NCBI RefSeq assembly: GCF_019511605.1
Contig: NZ_JAEUAV010000031.1
Location: 1 to 64,000 of the forward strand
Source of the DNA: Paraburkholderia phenoliruptrix
Lineage (GTDB): Bacteria; Pseudomonadota; Gammaproteobacteria; Burkholderiales; Burkholderiaceae
Direction: 5' to 3'
DNA: 64,000 nt
The notes below the pieces were generated by a model. The model was not told the origin of the DNA, did no database searches, and saw only the letters and a list, made by a program, of their open reading frames with translations. Positions 43,030 to 52,280 of the stretch are shown here, piece by piece; within the stretch, counting starts at the first letter, position 1; every line of letters begins with the position of its first letter. The position numbers were made by a program, and so were the translations under genes.

Positions 43030-44151
43030 TTATTCCTGCGGATCGGCGTTGGACTCGCCGGTGGCGGCGGGCAGTGCCGGCTTTTCGCGAAAGCGCACGT
43101 CGGCGGCGAGATCTTCGGCCTCGGCTGCACGTTGGGCGTCCGAATGCGCGGCGATGTAGTCGTACACCGCATAGCAGAGGCTCTCGCAGCCCTGACCGGT
43201 CAGCGCCGAGATCTCGAAAACAGGACCGTCCCAACCGAAGCCTTCGAGGAAGGCCGACACTCGCGCTTCGCGCTCGTCCTCGGGCACCATGTCGAGCTTG
43301 TTCAGCACGAGCCAGCGCGGCTTCTGATACAGCAGCTCGTCGTACTTACGAAGCTCGTTGACGATCGCCTTGGCTTCAGCCACGGGATCGACCGATTCGT
43401 CGAACGGTGCGAGGTCGACGATATGCAGCAGCAGCCCTGTGCGCTGCAGGTGCCGCAGGAACTGGTGCCCCAGGCCCGCGCCCTCCGCCGCCCCCTCGAT
43501 CAAACCAGGAATGTCGGCGATCACGAAACTGCGGCTCGGGCCCACGCGCACCACGCCGAGATTAGGCGCGAGCGTGGTAAAGGGATAGTCGGCAATCTTC
43601 GGCTTCGCATTCGAAACCGACGAGATGAAAGTCGACTTGCCGGCGTTCGGCATGCCGAGCAGACCGACGTCGGCCAGCACTTTGAGTTCGAGGCGCACCA
43701 TGCGGCGCTCGCCCGGCTTGCCGTCCGTCTTCTGGCGCGGTGCCCGATTAGTGCTTGATTTGAAATGGAGGTTCCCCAGACCACCCGCCCCGCCCTGGGC
43801 GATCTGCACGCTCTGATTATGCTCGGTCAGGTCGGCGATCAGTTCGCCGGTTTCCATGTCGGTGATCGTGGTGCCGACCGGCATGCGCAGCGTGATGTCG
43901 TCGCCGCCCTTGCCGTAGCAATCCGAGCCTCGGCCATTCTCGCCGTTGCGCGCCTGATGTTTTTTCGCGTACCGGTAGTCGATCAGCGTGTTGATATTGC
44001 GGTCTGCTACCGCGATCACGCTGCCGCCCCGCCCGCCGTCGCCGCCATCCGGCCCGCCGAAGGGAACGAATTTCTCGCGGCGCATCGACGCGCTGCCATC
44101 CCCTCCGTCGCCGGCGATGACTTCAATCCTCGCTTCGTCAATGAACTTCAT
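43030..44151 (-). CDS. obgE: Obg-family GTPase
   Basis: Ribosome-associated GTPase needed for 50S maturation and linked to growth control. The 373-residue protein has the glycine-rich Obg fold (GDGGDGSASMRREKFVPFGG), a P-loop GMPNAGKSTFISSV, the switch DIPGLIEGAAEGAGLG, and NKLDMVPE. The C-terminal tail is short and contains an acidic/Ala-rich run. It follows rpmA after 271 bases, including a terminator at 44361, so it probably depends partly on its own promoter. Confidence 0.96.
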   Translation of the reverse strand: MKFIDEARIEVIAGDGGDGSASMRREKFVPFGGPDGGDGGRGGSVIAVADRNINTLIDYRYAKKHQARNGENGRGSDCYGKGGDDITLRMPVGTTITDMETGELIADLTEHNQSVQIAQGGAGGLGNLHFKSSTNRAPRQKTDGKPGERRMVRLELKVLADVGLLGMPNAGKSTFISSVSNAKPKIADYPFTTLAPNLGVVRVGPSRSFVIADIPGLIEGAAEGAGLGHQFLRHLQRTGLLLHIVDLAPFDESVDPVAEAKAIVNELRKYDELLYQKPRWLVLNKLDMVPEDEREARVSAFLEGFGWDGPVFEISALTGQGCESLCYAVYDYIAAHSDAQRAAEAEDLAADVRFREKPALPAATGESNADPQE

Positions 44152-44360
44152 GCGTTACTCCGTCCCATGGTGTGCAGCCAGATGGTGCTATCAGATCTGG
44201 TGGTGCTGGATACTGCTGGATTCTGCTATTTTGCCGCGCCCGCCGCGCGATGATCAATCGACCGGATGGCATAGGACGACGCTGACCTGGACTCAGAACG
44301 CCCAAGCCTGCTGCCGCAATGCCTGCTGCCACAAAAACGGCCGCAATAACCAGCCGCAAT

Positions 44361-44393
44361 AAAAAAAGCCCCGCTAACTTCGCGGGGCCTTTT
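44361..44393 (-). terminator. Rho-independent terminator after rpmA
   Basis: On the minus strand, GCCCCGC and GCGGGGC pair around a 7-base loop, followed by seven T residues. It lies about 30 bases after the L27 stop and separates the ribosomal genes from obgE. Confidence 0.88.
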
Positions 44394-44422
44394 CCGGTCC
44401 TGAAGCCCGTGCCTGGTTAAAC

Positions 44423-44686
44423 TCAGGCTGCTGCCGGGACGACGCTGACCGTGTGCTTCTTTGCGGCGCCTTTCGTCGAGAACTGGACGTGGCCGTCTGC
44501 CAGCGCGAACAGGGTGTGATCCTTGCCCATGCCGACGTTCTCACCAGCGTGCATACGCGTGCCGCGTTGGCGAACGATGATGCCGCCAGCGTTGATAGCC
44601 TGACCGCCGTACACTTTCACGCCAAGTCGCTTCGACTCGGAGTCGCGGCCGTTCCGGGACGATCCGCCTGCCTTTTTGTGTGCCAT
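44423..44686 (-). CDS. rpmA: 50S ribosomal protein L27
   Basis: Large-subunit protein near the peptidyl transferase centre. The 87 residues start MAHKKAGGSSRNGRDSESK and continue RLGVKVYGGQAINAGGIIVR and RGTRMHAGENVGMGKDHTLF, all characteristic. It follows rplU after 25 bases; GGAGC lies 9 bases upstream of the ATG. No anomalies. Confidence 0.98.
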   Translation of the reverse strand: MAHKKAGGSSRNGRDSESKRLGVKVYGGQAINAGGIIVRQRGTRMHAGENVGMGKDHTLFALADGHVQFSTKGAAKKHTVSVVPAAA

Positions 44687-44711
44687 TTGATTTGCTCCTT
44701 AACCGGTGCGC

Positions 44712-45023
44712 TTACGCGTTGATCGCGTCGATGCGCAGTTCGGTATAGTTCTGGCGGTGGCCGCCATGCTTCTGGTAGTGCTTCCGGCGACGCATCTTGA
44801 AGATGGTCACTTTTGCGTGACGACCTTGCGACACGACGGTAGCCTTGACGGAAGCCCCACTGACCAGCGGCGTACCGAACTTAATCGATTCGCCTTCGCC
44901 CACTGCGAGAACCTGGTCGAGCGTGATTTCAGCGTCAATGTCTGCCGGTATCTGTTCTACTTTAAGTTTTTCGCCGACGGCAACTTTATACTGCTTGCCA
45001 CCGGTTTTTATGACCGCGTACAT
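44712..45023 (-). CDS. rplU: 50S ribosomal protein L21
   Basis: Large-subunit ribosomal protein, 103 residues, starting MYAVIKTGGKQYKVAVGEKL with the later run FKMRRRKHYQKHGGHRQNYT. I chose the ATG at 45023 because it matches the family start and has GTGAGG 6 bases upstream; the frame is open 45 codons further without similarity. A strong promoter lies at 45078-45106. Confidence 0.98.
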   Translation of the reverse strand: MYAVIKTGGKQYKVAVGEKLKVEQIPADIDAEITLDQVLAVGEGESIKFGTPLVSGASVKATVVSQGRHAKVTIFKMRRRKHYQKHGGHRQNYTELRIDAINA

Positions 45024-45077
45024 TGAGAACCTCACTCTGTGTTCATTTTTCCCACGCACCGCGCGCGGAAACCCGTG

Positions 45078-45106
45078 ATTATACATAGAGTTAGCTGCTC
45101 GGTCAA
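45078..45106 (-). promoter_or_regulatory. Strong predicted promoter of rplU-rpmA
   Basis: TTGACC (45101-45106) and TATAAT (45078-45083) are exactly 17 bases apart on the minus strand, an almost ideal sigma-70 promoter, placing the transcription start about 48 bases before the L21 start codon. Confidence 0.8.
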
Positions 45107-45260
45107 AACTCATTGAGCGCCACTGCGCCGTGCCGTCCGGGTGTCCGCTGCACGGCAAGCGGCGCGAGCCGGCGGCCGCTGCGCGCGCCGCACGGCAGTC
45201 CGCGACCCGGAACCACCGCGATTCGCCTTATAATTCGCGGCATTACCCAATTCAGCCATC

Positions 45261-46253
45261 ATGTCGTCGACTGCCACCCCCTCCTCCAACGCCGCCAGCC
45301 TGCTCGCTCCGATCGCCGAAGACATGCAGCAGGTGAATCGCGTCATCCGGCACCGTCTTGCGTCCGAGGTGATGCTGATCAACCAGATCTCCGAGTACAT
45401 CATCAGTGCCGGAGGCAAGCGGCTGCGGCCCGCGCTGCTGCTGCTGGTGGCCGGTGCGCTCGGCGAAACCACGGGGCACAGGCACGAGTTGGCCGCGGTG
45501 GTCGAATTCATCCATACCGCCACGCTGCTGCACGACGACGTGGTGGACGAGTCGGACCTGCGGCGCGGACGCCAGACCGCCAATGCGCTGTTCGGCAACG
45601 CGGCGAGCGTGCTGGTCGGCGATTTTCTCTATTCGCGCTCGTTCCAGATGATGGTCGGCGTCGGCAAGATGCGGGTAATGGAGATTCTGTCGGAGGCCAC
45701 CAACATCATCTCCGAAGGCGAAGTGCTGCAATTGCTCAACATGCACGACGCGGATGTCGACGAAGCCCGCTACATGCAGGTGATCCGCTACAAGACGGCC
45801 AAGCTCTTCGAGGCCGCAGCCCAGTTGGGCGCGGTGCTGGCCGGCGCAGACGCCCGTACGGAAGCAGCCGCGGCGGAATTCGGCCGGCGCATCGGCACGG
45901 CCTTCCAGATCATGGACGACTGGCTCGACTACACCGGCACGGCTGAATCCATGGGCAAGAATGCCGGCGACGACCTGCGTGAAGGCAAGCCCACCCTGCC
46001 GCTCATCTATTTGATCGAGCGCGGCACCCCCGAGCAGTCGGCTTTGGCTCGGGAAGCCATAGAACAGGGCGGCACCGACCGTTTCGACACCATTTTCGAG
46101 GCGATCACGCGCTCGGGCGCGCTGGACCACACCCTCGAATGCGCGAAACAGGAGGCTCAGGCGGCCGCCACAGCAATTTCTTCGTTTCCGGATTCCATTT
46201 ACAAAGAAAGCCTGCTAGAATTATGTTCTTACTCGACGGCGAGACAGTCTTAA
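45261..46253 (+). CDS. ispB: Octaprenyl diphosphate synthase
   Basis: Long-chain prenyl transferase making the side chain of ubiquinone. The 330-residue protein has the first Asp-rich motif LLHDDVVDESDLRRG, the GGKRLRPALLLL region, and the second motif QIMDDWLDYTG. Polyprenyl synthases of this type set chain length by the residue before the first motif, and the ubiquinone-8 type is expected in Burkholderiaceae. A -10 box TATAAT lies at 45229-45234, with a weak -35. It is divergent from rplU and followed by the tRNA after 48 bases. Confidence 0.95.
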   Translation: MSSTATPSSNAASLLAPIAEDMQQVNRVIRHRLASEVMLINQISEYIISAGGKRLRPALLLLVAGALGETTGHRHELAAVVEFIHTATLLHDDVVDESDLRRGRQTANALFGNAASVLVGDFLYSRSFQMMVGVGKMRVMEILSEATNIISEGEVLQLLNMHDADVDEARYMQVIRYKTAKLFEAAAQLGAVLAGADARTEAAAAEFGRRIGTAFQIMDDWLDYTGTAESMGKNAGDDLREGKPTLPLIYLIERGTPEQSALAREAIEQGGTDRFDTIFEAITRSGALDHTLECAKQEAQAAATAISSFPDSIYKESLLELCSYSTARQS

Positions 46254-46301
46254 ACGAGACGGAGACGCCGGTTTAGTCTGAATCGAGTTCGCAGTACATT
46301 T

Positions 46302-46378
46302 CGGGGTGTAGCTTAGCCTGGTAGAGCGCTACGTTCGGGACGTAGAGGCCGGAGGTTCGAATCCTCTCACCCCGACCA
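46302..46378 (+). tRNA. tRNA-Pro (anticodon CGG)
   Basis: A 77-base cloverleaf including the encoded CCA end. The acceptor stem CGGGGTG pairs with CACCCCG, the anticodon stem CTACG/CGTAG encloses the loop TTCGGGA with anticodon CGG, and the T arm carries GGTTCGAATCC. It reads the proline codon CCG, the commonest one in this GC-rich genome. A terminator follows closely at 46405. Confidence 0.98.
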
Positions 46379-46404
46379 GATTTGCCTTGTTACTTCAAGG
46401 CTCG

Positions 46405-46440
46405 AAAAACCGCCCAGCTTGCTCGGCGGTTTTTTGTTTT
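46405..46440 (+). terminator. Rho-independent terminator after tRNA-Pro
   Basis: AAAAACCGCC and GGCGGTTTTT form a 10-bp stem around a 10-base loop, followed by more T residues. It lies 27 bases after the tRNA. Confidence 0.9.
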
Positions 46441-46585
46441 TGCGGCGCCTTTTCCTCAACCGTCACGCCGCCAGCATGTCCGGCCCGGGGGTACAAAGCG
46501 CAGCGCTCGCGCGCGCCGCGGGCGGCTTGCACAGCCCCCTCTGCTATATTCTCCTCATCCATCCTCCCTCTATCCTTCACGACGC

Positions 46586-47881
46586 GTGGAACAACTTCCC
46601 TTATGGGCGCAGATTGGCGCCGTCTTCCTGCTGCTCATCTGCTCGAGCTTCTTCTCGATTTCCGAAACGGCGATGATGGCGCTCAACCGCCATCGGCTCA
46701 AGCATCTTGCCAGCAAGAACGCGCTCGGCGCGAAGACCACGCAGGGTTTGCTGGCGCATACCGATCAACTGCTGAGCGTTGTGCTGATCGGCAACAATCT
46801 GTTTAACACCATCATTCCGGTGCTCACCACGTCGATCGCGTTGCACACGTTCGGGCGCAACAACGTGGTCCTGTCCATCGCGACCGGCATCGTCGCGTTC
46901 CTTATCATCGTCTTCGCCGAGATCACGCCGAAGATCGTGGGCGCGACCTTCCCCGAGAAGATCGCGCTGCCCGCGAGTCTGCTGATCGCGCCGATGATGC
47001 GCGCCGCCAAACCGCTCGTCTGGTTCGTCAACCTGTTCGCCACCGGCATCCTGCGGGTGCTGCACATCAACACCGAGGGCGCGCGCGACCAGCGCCTTTC
47101 CGCCGAGGAGCTGCGCACCATCGTGCTCGAGTCCGGCAGCTTCATGCCGACCAAGCACCGCAGCATTCTGCTCAATCTGTTCGACCTCGAAAACATCTCC
47201 GTGGACGACGTGATGATCCCGCGCCGCCGCATTGAAGCGCTCGACTTCGACGCACCGTTCGAACAGATCTTGCATCAGCTCGAAACCTGCTATCACAACA
47301 AGCTGGTCGTCTATCAGGGCGACATCGACCGCGTGCTCGGCGTGCTGCACGTTCGCAAAACGCTCGCCGCCCTGCACAACCAGGAACTGGAGCGCGAGAC
47401 GCTGCGCGAACTGCTGACGGAGCCATACTTCGTGCCGACCGGCACACCGGTGTTCCAGCAGCTTCAGTATTTCCAGGAGAGCCGCCACCGCATCGCTCTC
47501 GTCGTCAACGAATACGGCGAACTGCAAGGACTCGTCACGCCAGAGGACATCATCGAAGAACTGATCGGCGAGTTCACCACGTCGATTCCGCGCGGCGCCA
47601 GCTCGCGCGGCGGCTGGAACGAGCATGGCGAATGCATCGTGGCAGGCTCCATGCCGCTGCGCGAATTGAACCGCTGGCTTCAACTTACGCTGCCGACGGA
47701 TGGGCCGAAAACGCTCAACGGTTTGATCCTCGAAATTCTCGAAGACATTCCCGATGGCGACGTCTGCGTGCAGATCGGCGACGTGAAGCTCGAAGTGATG
47801 CGCAGCGACGACCAGGCGATCCGCACCGTCAAGCTGTTTAAACCGCCGGCGCGCGCGAAAGGCAAGGCGCTGCTCAGCTAG
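46586..47881 (+). CDS. CNNM/CorB-type membrane protein with CBS domains
   Basis: A 431-residue protein in the UPF0053/CorB (HlyC/CorC) family, implicated in magnesium and cobalt homeostasis. The first 190 residues hold three to four membrane helices (LWAQIGAVFLLLICSSFFSI; SETAMMALNRHRLKHLA), followed by two CBS domains (DDVMIPRRRIEALDFD, IALVVNEYGELQGLVTPEDI) and a C-terminal CorC-type domain (GSMPLRELNRWLQLTLP). I set the start at GTG 46586 by family similarity (VEQLPLWAQIG); no clear ribosome-binding site is seen, and the frame is open back to 46382. Confidence 0.87.
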   Translation: MEQLPLWAQIGAVFLLLICSSFFSISETAMMALNRHRLKHLASKNALGAKTTQGLLAHTDQLLSVVLIGNNLFNTIIPVLTTSIALHTFGRNNVVLSIATGIVAFLIIVFAEITPKIVGATFPEKIALPASLLIAPMMRAAKPLVWFVNLFATGILRVLHINTEGARDQRLSAEELRTIVLESGSFMPTKHRSILLNLFDLENISVDDVMIPRRRIEALDFDAPFEQILHQLETCYHNKLVVYQGDIDRVLGVLHVRKTLAALHNQELERETLRELLTEPYFVPTGTPVFQQLQYFQESRHRIALVVNEYGELQGLVTPEDIIEELIGEFTTSIPRGASSRGGWNEHGECIVAGSMPLRELNRWLQLTLPTDGPKTLNGLILEILEDIPDGDVCVQIGDVKLEVMRSDDQAIRTVKLFKPPARAKGKALLS

Positions 47882-48174
47882 CGGCCGGCTGGCACAGCGC
47901 CGGCACAACCGTTCGCTTCGCGCTCGCGCTTTACGACGACGCCTGAAACAATCGCCGCGCGTTCGGCGCTCATTCGGTGCGGGTTCCTCACGCATCACAC
48001 ACACATTCCAACCGCATTGAGTTCGAGCCTGCCGGTCGCTTCTCCGACCGGCACGCCGAGCATCGCATACGCCCGCGGCGCGCGCCATTAGCCGAATGGC
48101 CGAATGTCACTCAGACGCGGTTTGCCGGACACTGGCGCCCTCGTGTTCTACAGGCGGCGCATCGCCGGCGTTTC

Positions 48175-49467
48175 ATGCAACCTCATATCCAGCCTGCCGC
48201 ACTGCCGCGGCCGCTGTCACCCGACGGCGAAAGCGCCTCGCGCACCAAGCCCGGCGCATTTCCCGCCGATGCAGGCGCGGCAACGCTCAACGATCCGGAC
48301 AGTGCGCCCGCCGTACGTCTTCTGACTGACACGCTGCGGGAAGCGACGCGCCGCAACGCGTCGGATCTGCATATCGAGCCGGCCGAGAACAGCTGGCGCG
48401 TGCGCCTGCGCATCGACGGCGTGCTGCATGAGATGGCACCGCCCCCGGCGCACTTGCGCGACGCGTTCATCACACGCGTGAAGGTTCTCGCGCGCATGGA
48501 CATTGCCGAGCGTCGTGTGCCACAAGACGGCCGGCTGCGCATCGCCACGTCGCCTGGCCGAGTGGAGGACTACCGCGTCAACTCGCTGCCCACCCTATTT
48601 GGAGAAAAGCTCGTGCTGCGCCGGCTCGATGCATTGCCCGCCGATCTTTCCCTCGACTCTCTCGGCCTCGACGCGCAGCAACGCGAAGCTGTCGACTCGG
48701 CGATCCGCGCGCCTCATGGTCTCGTGCTTGTCACGGGGCCGACGGGTAGCGGCAAGACGCTTTCGTTGTACTGCTTCCTGAACCTGCTCAACAGTGAGGC
48801 GCGCAATCTGTGTTCCGTAGAAGACCCTGCGGAGATTCAGTTGGCCGGCATCAATCAGGTGAGCGTGCGCGAGAAGGCCGGGCTGACGTTTGCGGTAGCG
48901 CTGCGCGCATTTCTGCGTCAGGACCCAGACGTCATCATGGTGGGCGAGATTCGCGACGAAGAGACGGCAGACGTGGCCGTCAAGGCCGCGCAAACCGGCC
49001 ACCTCGTTCTCTCGACGCTGCACACGAACGACGCGCCGGCTGCCGTGGCCCGTCTGATCGACATCGGCGTCGCACCGTACAATCTGGCCGCCGCGCTGCG
49101 CATGGTCACCGCTCAACGGCTGGTGCGCCGCCTCTGCGCGGCGTGCCGTGCCCCTGCACCGCAGTCGGCGGCGGCGCTTCGTGCTGCAGGTTTCGCCGAA
49201 GCTGAGCTCGCCGGTTGGCAACCGTTCGCGCCGACGGGCTGCGCGGCCTGCCACGGCATCGGCTATCGGGGTCGCGTCGGTGTCCATCAGGTCATGCCAG
49301 TCTCGGATGCCATGCGTGAGCTGATCGTCGCGCGCGCGAGTACGCAGGAACTCGCACGGCAGGCGCATAGCGAAGGGGTCGGCACGCTGCGGGACGCGGC
49401 CTTGGCTCTGGTGCGCATCGGCACCACCAGCCTCGCCGAGGCGCTGGCCGCGACGGAGAGCGCATGA
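48175..49467 (+). CDS. pilB: Type IV pilus/type II secretion ATPase, short PilB/HofB form
   Basis: Hexameric ATPase powering pilin assembly. The 430-residue protein has the N2 domain (LREATRRNASDLHIEP, DGVLHEMAPPP), Walker A TGPTGSGKTLSL, the Asp box (EDPAEIQLAGINQVSV), Walker B DPDVIMVGEIRDEET, His box HLVLSTLHTNDAP, and a zinc-binding pair CAAC...CAAC (ACRAPAP to GCAACHGIGYRGR). Full-length PilB is around 560 residues; here the N-terminal MshEN domain is missing, as in E. coli HofB. The ATG at 48175 is preceded by no strong site. The gene overlaps pilC by 4 bases. Confidence 0.9.
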   Translation: MQPHIQPAALPRPLSPDGESASRTKPGAFPADAGAATLNDPDSAPAVRLLTDTLREATRRNASDLHIEPAENSWRVRLRIDGVLHEMAPPPAHLRDAFITRVKVLARMDIAERRVPQDGRLRIATSPGRVEDYRVNSLPTLFGEKLVLRRLDALPADLSLDSLGLDAQQREAVDSAIRAPHGLVLVTGPTGSGKTLSLYCFLNLLNSEARNLCSVEDPAEIQLAGINQVSVREKAGLTFAVALRAFLRQDPDVIMVGEIRDEETADVAVKAAQTGHLVLSTLHTNDAPAAVARLIDIGVAPYNLAAALRMVTAQRLVRRLCAACRAPAPQSAAALRAAGFAEAELAGWQPFAPTGCAACHGIGYRGRVGVHQVMPVSDAMRELIVARASTQELARQAHSEGVGTLRDAALALVRIGTTSLAEALAATESA

Positions 49468-50693
49468 ACAGGCCGCCAGCGGGCGCGCCAGTAGCGACCG
49501 AGACCCGCTTCCGGTGGCGCGGCGTCGACGCCCACGGCAGCCGCAAGACCGGCGCGCTCATCGCACCGGACGCAGGCACCGCTCGCGCGCTGCTCAAGCG
49601 CGAGAACCTGTTTGTGGTCGACCTGATATCAGAGGGACCGGCGCCCCGTGCGAAAGCGAGCGCCGCCGAGGTCACGCTGTTCACGCGGCAGCTAGGGAGC
49701 CTGTTGCGGGCCGGCTTGCCGCTAGCGCCCGCGCTCGATCTACTCGCACAGCCGCAAAACGCACGGCGCGCCGGTATGCCACGTATCGTCGGCACACTTG
49801 CGCGGGACATTACGGCCGGCCTGCGTTTTTCGGCTGCGTTGCAGCGGCACCCGGCGCAGTTCAACGCGCTGTATTGCCAGCTCGTCGAGGTCGGCGAGGC
49901 AGCGGGCGCACTTCCGGCAGTTCTCGCGCGGATCGCCGACGATCGCGAGCGCGCCGCCGCCCAACGCGCCAAAGTGCGCGCGGCGTTGACATATCCGCTG
50001 GCGATCCTGCTGCTGGCTCTCGCAATCACCGCTGCGTTGCTGGTTTGGGTAGTGCCCACGTTCAAGCAGATTTTCGACGGCTTCGGTGCCCGCCTGCCTG
50101 CGCCCACGCTGTTCGTGTTGGCCCTGTCGGCCGGCGTGGCGAGGTGGAGCGTGCCGGCCGTGGCGCTCGTCGTCGCCGCAGGCTCGGCAGTGACGTTTCT
50201 GCTGCGACGTTCGGAAGCGGCGCGTATCCGCTTCGCTCGGCTATCGCTGAAAATGCCGGTCGCCGGGACGCTGCTCGCCACGCTTTGCGCAGCGCGCTGG
50301 AGCCGCGCGCTCGGCACCTTGCTCTCGGCCGGCACGCCTCTCGCCGACGCCTTCGATTCGTTGACCCACGCCACCGGCAATGCTTTTTTCGACCGTGCGA
50401 CCGTCGACATCGCCGCCCGGCTGCGCCGCGGCGAGCGGCTTGCCGCCGCCATGCGCGCGGCACGCTGTTTTCCGGCCGAAGTCGTGCAGCCAATCGCAGT
50501 TGCCGAGGAGTCCGGAGCAATCGACACAATGCTGCTCGACGTGGCTTCGCTTGCCGATCGTCAGGTAGACGAAAAGATCGGCACGCTGTCGAGCCTGTGC
50601 GAACCGCTTGTCATCATTGTGCTGGGAGCGCTTGTCGGCGGTCTTGTCATCGCGATGTATCTTCCCATTATTCAACTCGGCAACGTGGTGTAG
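49464..50693 (+). CDS. pilC: Type IV pilus inner-membrane platform protein
   Basis: GspF/PilC-family platform on which PilB works, 409 residues. Each half has the family motif: FTRQLGSLLRAGLPLAPALD and AARWSRALGTLLSAGTPLADAF. Three hydrophobic segments are visible (AILLLALAITAALLVWVVP, VLALSAGVARWS region, and IIVLGALVGGLVIAMYLPII at the end). Its ATG overlaps the pilB stop. Pilin genes themselves are not in the window. Confidence 0.93.
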   Translation: MNRPPAGAPVATETRFRWRGVDAHGSRKTGALIAPDAGTARALLKRENLFVVDLISEGPAPRAKASAAEVTLFTRQLGSLLRAGLPLAPALDLLAQPQNARRAGMPRIVGTLARDITAGLRFSAALQRHPAQFNALYCQLVEVGEAAGALPAVLARIADDRERAAAQRAKVRAALTYPLAILLLALAITAALLVWVVPTFKQIFDGFGARLPAPTLFVLALSAGVARWSVPAVALVVAAGSAVTFLLRRSEAARIRFARLSLKMPVAGTLLATLCAARWSRALGTLLSAGTPLADAFDSLTHATGNAFFDRATVDIAARLRRGERLAAAMRAARCFPAEVVQPIAVAEESGAIDTMLLDVASLADRQVDEKIGTLSSLCEPLVIIVLGALVGGLVIAMYLPIIQLGNVV

Positions 50694-50720
50694 CATCGCA
50701 GCCGAATCCATCATTTATCC

Positions 50721-51674
50721 ATGCGGGCAACTCTTTCACTCGTGGCAGAAACGTCATCCAGCCTGCTTTCGGGCTCACTTCTGAACCTGCTGCCAGGACA
50801 TCTGGCGGCCGGTTCAGGTCAGGCATTCGGCAGCCTGCCCGCCGTTTTGCAGTTTGCGTTTGCGATCGTCTTCGGCCTCGCGATCGGCAGCTTCCTGAAT
50901 GTAGTCGTGCACCGTGTGCCGATCATGCTCGAACGCGCATGGCGGCTCGAAGTGAGTGAGGCGACCGACGAGCCTCTGGAAGAAGACGGCTTGCCGGCCC
51001 GCTACAACCTGTGGGTGCCGCGTAGTGCATGCCCTCACTGCGGGCACGTGCTGCGGGCGTGGGAGAACGTGCCCCTGCTGAGTTACCTGTTCCTGCGCGG
51101 GCGTTGCTCCGCGTGCAAGGCGCACGTGAGCCTGCGTTATCCGCTGCTCGAGGCCGGCAGCGCGGCGCTCGCCGCGGCCGCATTGGCGCTGTTCGGCCCG
51201 ACGCTGCCTGCGCTCGCGGCGTTTGGTCTGTGCGCGGCATTGCTCGCGATGAGCGCGATCGACATCGACACGCATCTGCTGCCCGACTCCATGACGCTGC
51301 CGCTGCTGTGGGCCGGCATCATCGTCAATTTCAACGGCATGTTTGCGAGCCTCCACGACGCGGTGCTCGGCGCTATCTTCGGGTATCTGGTGCTATGGGC
51401 CGTGCACTGGCTGTTCCGGCTGGTGCGAGGTATCGACGGCATGGGTTACGGCGACTTCAAGCTGCTCGCAGCGCTGGGCGCGTGGCTTGGCTGGGCGGCG
51501 CTTCCTCAGATCGTGCTCGTCGCCGCGGTCGCCGGCGCCGTCGTGGGCCTTGCGGCAACGTGGCGCGGCCGCATGCGCTTCGAAGAGCCGCTGCCCTTCG
51601 GACCATTTCTCGCCGCGGGCGGTGGGCTCACCCTCTTTCTCGGCACACCGCTTTACCGGGCTCTAGGAGGCTGA
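50721..51674 (+). CDS. pilD: Prepilin peptidase and N-methyltransferase
   Basis: Membrane aspartic protease that cleaves and methylates prepilins. The 317-residue protein has the zinc cluster CPHCGH ... CSACK (residues about 103-132), and two catalytic aspartates in AIDIDTHLLPD and GMGYGDFKLLAALGAWLG. About eight membrane helices follow and precede. An insertion of about 30 residues (EVSEATDEPLEEDGLPAR) before the zinc cluster is somewhat long for the family. It follows pilC after 27 bases and precedes coaE after 3 bases. Confidence 0.95.
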   Translation: MRATLSLVAETSSSLLSGSLLNLLPGHLAAGSGQAFGSLPAVLQFAFAIVFGLAIGSFLNVVVHRVPIMLERAWRLEVSEATDEPLEEDGLPARYNLWVPRSACPHCGHVLRAWENVPLLSYLFLRGRCSACKAHVSLRYPLLEAGSAALAAAALALFGPTLPALAAFGLCAALLAMSAIDIDTHLLPDSMTLPLLWAGIIVNFNGMFASLHDAVLGAIFGYLVLWAVHWLFRLVRGIDGMGYGDFKLLAALGAWLGWAALPQIVLVAAVAGAVVGLAATWRGRMRFEEPLPFGPFLAAGGGLTLFLGTPLYRALGG

Positions 51675-51677
51675 AGC

Positions 51678-52280
51678 ATGTTCGTCGTCGGATTGACTGG
51701 CGGAATCGGCAGCGGCAAATCGACCGTGGCGGACCTGTTCGCGGCGCACGGTGTGCCCATCGTCGACACTGACGTGATCGCGCATCGCGTGACTGCGCCG
51801 CACGGTATCGCGATGCCGCAGATCGCCGCCGAGTTCGGCAACGCGTTCGTCGCGGCCGACGGCTCGCTCGACCGTGCGCGCATGCGGGCACTCGTCTTTA
51901 GCGACGACGCCGCGCGCAAGCGCCTCGAGAACATCACGCATCCGCTGATTCGCGCGGAAACCGAGCGCGAGCAACGCGAGGCCAAGGGACCGTACGTGAT
52001 CGTCGTGGTGCCGCTGCTCGTGGAGTCGGGCAACTGGAAAAACCGTGTGAACCGCGTGCTCGCCGTGGATTGCAGCGTGGAGACGCAGATCTCCCGCGTG
52101 ATGAGCCGCAATGGCTTTAGCCGCGAGCAGGTGCTTGCAATCATCGCGCGCCAGGCGACCCGCGAAGCACGCCTTGCCGCCGCAGACGACGTGATCGTGA
52201 ACGACAACACGCCGCTGGCCACACTTGCGGCACGAGTGGACGCGCAGCATCTCGCGTACCTGGGGTTAGCGGTGGCGTAG
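51678..52280 (+). CDS. coaE: Dephospho-CoA kinase
   Basis: Last step of coenzyme A synthesis, phosphorylating dephospho-CoA. The 200-residue protein has the P-loop GLTGGIGSGKSTVADLFA, DTDVIAHRVT, and the lid run RMRALVFSDDAARKRLENI, then VVVPLLVESGNW. AGGAGG lies 9 bases before the ATG. PilD-coaE-zapD-yacG is a conserved gene neighbourhood. Confidence 0.96.
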   Translation: MFVVGLTGGIGSGKSTVADLFAAHGVPIVDTDVIAHRVTAPHGIAMPQIAAEFGNAFVAADGSLDRARMRALVFSDDAARKRLENITHPLIRAETEREQREAKGPYVIVVVPLLVESGNWKNRVNRVLAVDCSVETQISRVMSRNGFSREQVLAIIARQATREARLAAADDVIVNDNTPLATLAARVDAQHLAYLGLAVA

